From: Bacteroidaceae bacterium
GTDB lineage: Bacteria > Bacteroidota > Bacteroidia > Bacteroidales > Bacteroidaceae
DNA: 6,574 nucleotides
NCBI GenBank assembly: GCA_023227685.1
Contig: JALNVG010000137.1
Coordinates: 1 to 6,574, forward strand
Reading direction: 5' to 3'
This document shows, one piece after another, positions 5,200-6,574 of this stretch; positions within the stretch are counted from its first letter, which is position 1; each line of letters starts with the position of its first letter. Made by a program: the position numbers and the translations under genes. The notes beneath the pieces were generated by a model. It was not told the DNA's origin, ran no database searches, and was given only the letters and a program-made list of their open reading frames with translations.

Positions 5200-6574
5200 T
5201 TATTGATGCTGCTCGCGCAACAAGTCATTTACGGTTTTTACAGGATTGAATGTTGATAAAGGAACTTCTACAAATACGGTATTCCAATCACTCATCGCTC
5301 CATTCCACAACCCGGGAAGCTCAAGCACTTTTATATCTTTTCCTTCTTTTGACTTATAAGAAATAAATCCTGTTGTTTTATCTACGTAATCGACCAAATT
5401 GAATTTGTTACCTTTATAATCACGAATAGCACAAACCAAATCAACCGGATTAAAATGTGTTCCTCCTTGAAACATTTTTTTCTTTTCTGTATCTTTCATA
5501 TCTATTTGCGAGCTCTCTACAATTTGCAGAGATATCGTACCATCACTATTATAGGCAAGGAATGGTCCCCCACCCGGCTCACCCACATTTTTCACCATAC
5601 CGCACACACGTATAGGGCGATCCAACTTATGCTTTAAATAAATCACCAATTCGGCATCCTCAAGAAATTTAGTCTGGGGATTTTTACAAAACAATTTTTT
5701 TTGAACAAACTGTAATATATCAATCACCTGTTCGTGTGTATATCTGCCTGTATCAAGCAAACGTTGGTACTTGAATATCTGTTTCTGCAACGAGACAAGC
5801 ACACCGGCTATGATTTTTTTGTACTTCACCGTATCCGGTTTTAATCTATCCGATACCACATTATCGATATTTTTTATAAAAACAATATCTGCATCAAGAT
5901 CATTCAAATTTTCAATCAATGCTCCATGTCCCCCGGGACGGAATAGTATTTGGCCATCTTTTGTTCTGAAAAGTTCATTATCCATTGTTGCAGCAATGGT
6001 ATCTGTGCTCGACTTTTGCTCTGAGAAAGATATATGATAAGTTACCCCATATCGCTTGGCAAAAGTATCAACCTTCTCAGCCACCTTGTCTTCAAAAAGC
6101 TGACGATGCTCCATGGAAACGGTGAAATGGACATGAACATCATTGTTTTTTCCCGCAGCATACATGGCACCTTCGGCCAGATGCTCTTCCATCGGCGTAC
6201 GTGCACCTTCGGGGTATTGATGAAACTTCAACAATCCTTTGGGAAGACTACCATAATTTAATCCCGCCGGTTTAAGCAAAGCCGAAACAATCGTTTTATA
6301 ATTTTCTTCATTGATCAATTGATCAATACTTTTTCCTGTTAATTTTTTACAAGCGGCAACCAAATCCTCGTAAAAGGCAAAATCCTTAATATGATTAAAA
6401 AAAGTCTTCTCGAAATCTGTAGTTGGGCTATTATATTCAGCCAACAAAAAACCGAAAAGATTCTTAAACATTCTGCTGGCTGCACCGGATGCAGGTACAA
6501 ACTTCTCCATTTTCTTACCGGATTCTTTGTAATTATCCCATATCGCGAGATATTTCATCTGCTCTTCATTAGTA
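5200..6574 (-). CDS. DUF4301-like protein, probable UDP-sugar-pyrophosphorylase-like nucleotidyltransferase (5' end outside window)
   Basis: This cytoplasmic protein resembles Bacteroidetes DUF4301. The frame stays open to the window edge. An ATG at 6558 would give 452 residues, but the homologues I recall are about 50-60 residues longer at the N-terminus, so the start is probably outside. Residue numbers here count from that ATG. Motifs in order are F-V-P-A-S-G-A-A-S-R-M-F-K (20-32, like a nucleotide-binding loop), L-P-K-G-L-L (105-110), F-S-E-Q (178-181), F-R-P-G-G-H-G-A-L (206-214), I-K-N-I-D-N-V (228-234, with Asp232 as possible metal ligand), Q-I-V-E-S-S-Q (345-351) and F-N-P-V-K-T-V-N-D-L-L (437-447). 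UDP-glucose and UDP-GlcNAc pyrophosphorylases show comparable motifs in this order, including PPGHGD, NIDNLGA and LPVKT-SDLL. A nucleotidyltransferase fold is inferred; the substrate is unknown. The gene is codirectional with the atp operon, but a functional link is not evident. Confidence 0.8.
   Translation of the reverse strand, partial: TNEEQMKYLAIWDNYKESGKKMEKFVPASGAASRMFKNLFGFLLAEYNSPTTDFEKTFFNHIKDFAFYEDLVAACKKLTGKSIDQLINEENYKTIVSALLKPAGLNYGSLPKGLLKFHQYPEGARTPMEEHLAEGAMYAAGKNNDVHVHFTVSMEHRQLFEDKVAEKVDTFAKRYGVTYHISFSEQKSSTDTIAATMDNELFRTKDGQILFRPGGHGALIENLNDLDADIVFIKNIDNVVSDRLKPDTVKYKKIIAGVLVSLQKQIFKYQRLLDTGRYTHEQVIDILQFVQKKLFCKNPQTKFLEDAELVIYLKHKLDRPIRVCGMVKNVGEPGGGPFLAYNSDGTISLQIVESSQIDMKDTEKKKMFQGGTHFNPVDLVCAIRDYKGNKFNLVDYVDKTTGFISYKSKEGKDIKVLELPGLWNGAMSDWNTVFVEVPLSTFNPVKTVNDLLREQHQ

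Noticed and set aside
5771..6261. Plus-strand frames of 88 and 75 codons
   Set aside because: Both lie wholly antisense to conserved motifs of the DUF4301-like gene, have no recognisable domains, and no promoter is visible.
1..6574. Mobile element, CRISPR array, tRNA or novel defence system
   Set aside because: There are no direct-repeat arrays, transposase or recombinase motifs, cloverleaf-like segments or toxin-antitoxin pairs; nearly all the sequence is explained by a core metabolic operon and one DUF gene.

Overview
The window is a Bacteroidetes-type F1Fo ATP synthase operon, read entirely on the minus strand, preceded by the 3' part of a gene for a DUF4301-like protein. Indications of Bacteroidetes (most likely Bacteroidales; genus not resolvable by eye) are: atpD-atpC placed ahead of the Fo genes, a roughly 80-residue epsilon lacking its C-terminal helices, a subunit a with a signal peptide and a long periplasmic domain, insertions in beta, an AT-rich genome without clear Shine-Dalgarno sequences, a TAnnTTTG-type -7 box before atpD, and the DUF4301 family itself.

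Layout in transcription order, right to left. A DUF4301-like protein enters from the right edge and ends at 5200; its true N-terminus lies outside the window. A 243-base gap (4957-5199) holds the probable operon promoter and an imperfect dyad but no convincing gene. Then come atpD (beta, 4956-3439), atpC (epsilon, 3423-3178), an unnamed four-helix membrane protein in the place of AtpI (3123-2701), atpB (subunit a, 2723-1599), a 91-base AT-rich leader, atpE (subunit c, 1507-1247), atpF (b, 1236-733), atpH (delta, 727-167), and the first 50 codons of atpA (alpha, 152-1), which runs off the left edge. The gamma gene atpG is not in the window and is expected beyond atpA.

Together the genes encode the rotary ATP synthase: beta (with alpha) forms the catalytic head, epsilon belongs to the central stalk, b and delta form the peripheral stalk, and a and c form the ion channel and rotor ring. 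The c subunit lacks the sodium-binding residues, so proton coupling is inferred. Subunit a carries the mitochondrial-like His/Glu arrangement around its essential arginine. All catalytic motifs are intact and no gene looks broken.

The locus is largely a normal core-genome operon. I see no mobile element, CRISPR array, RNA gene or defence system. The observation most worth following up is that the DUF4301-like protein carries, in the right linear order, motifs resembling those of UDP-sugar pyrophosphorylases, which suggests a nucleotidyltransferase function.
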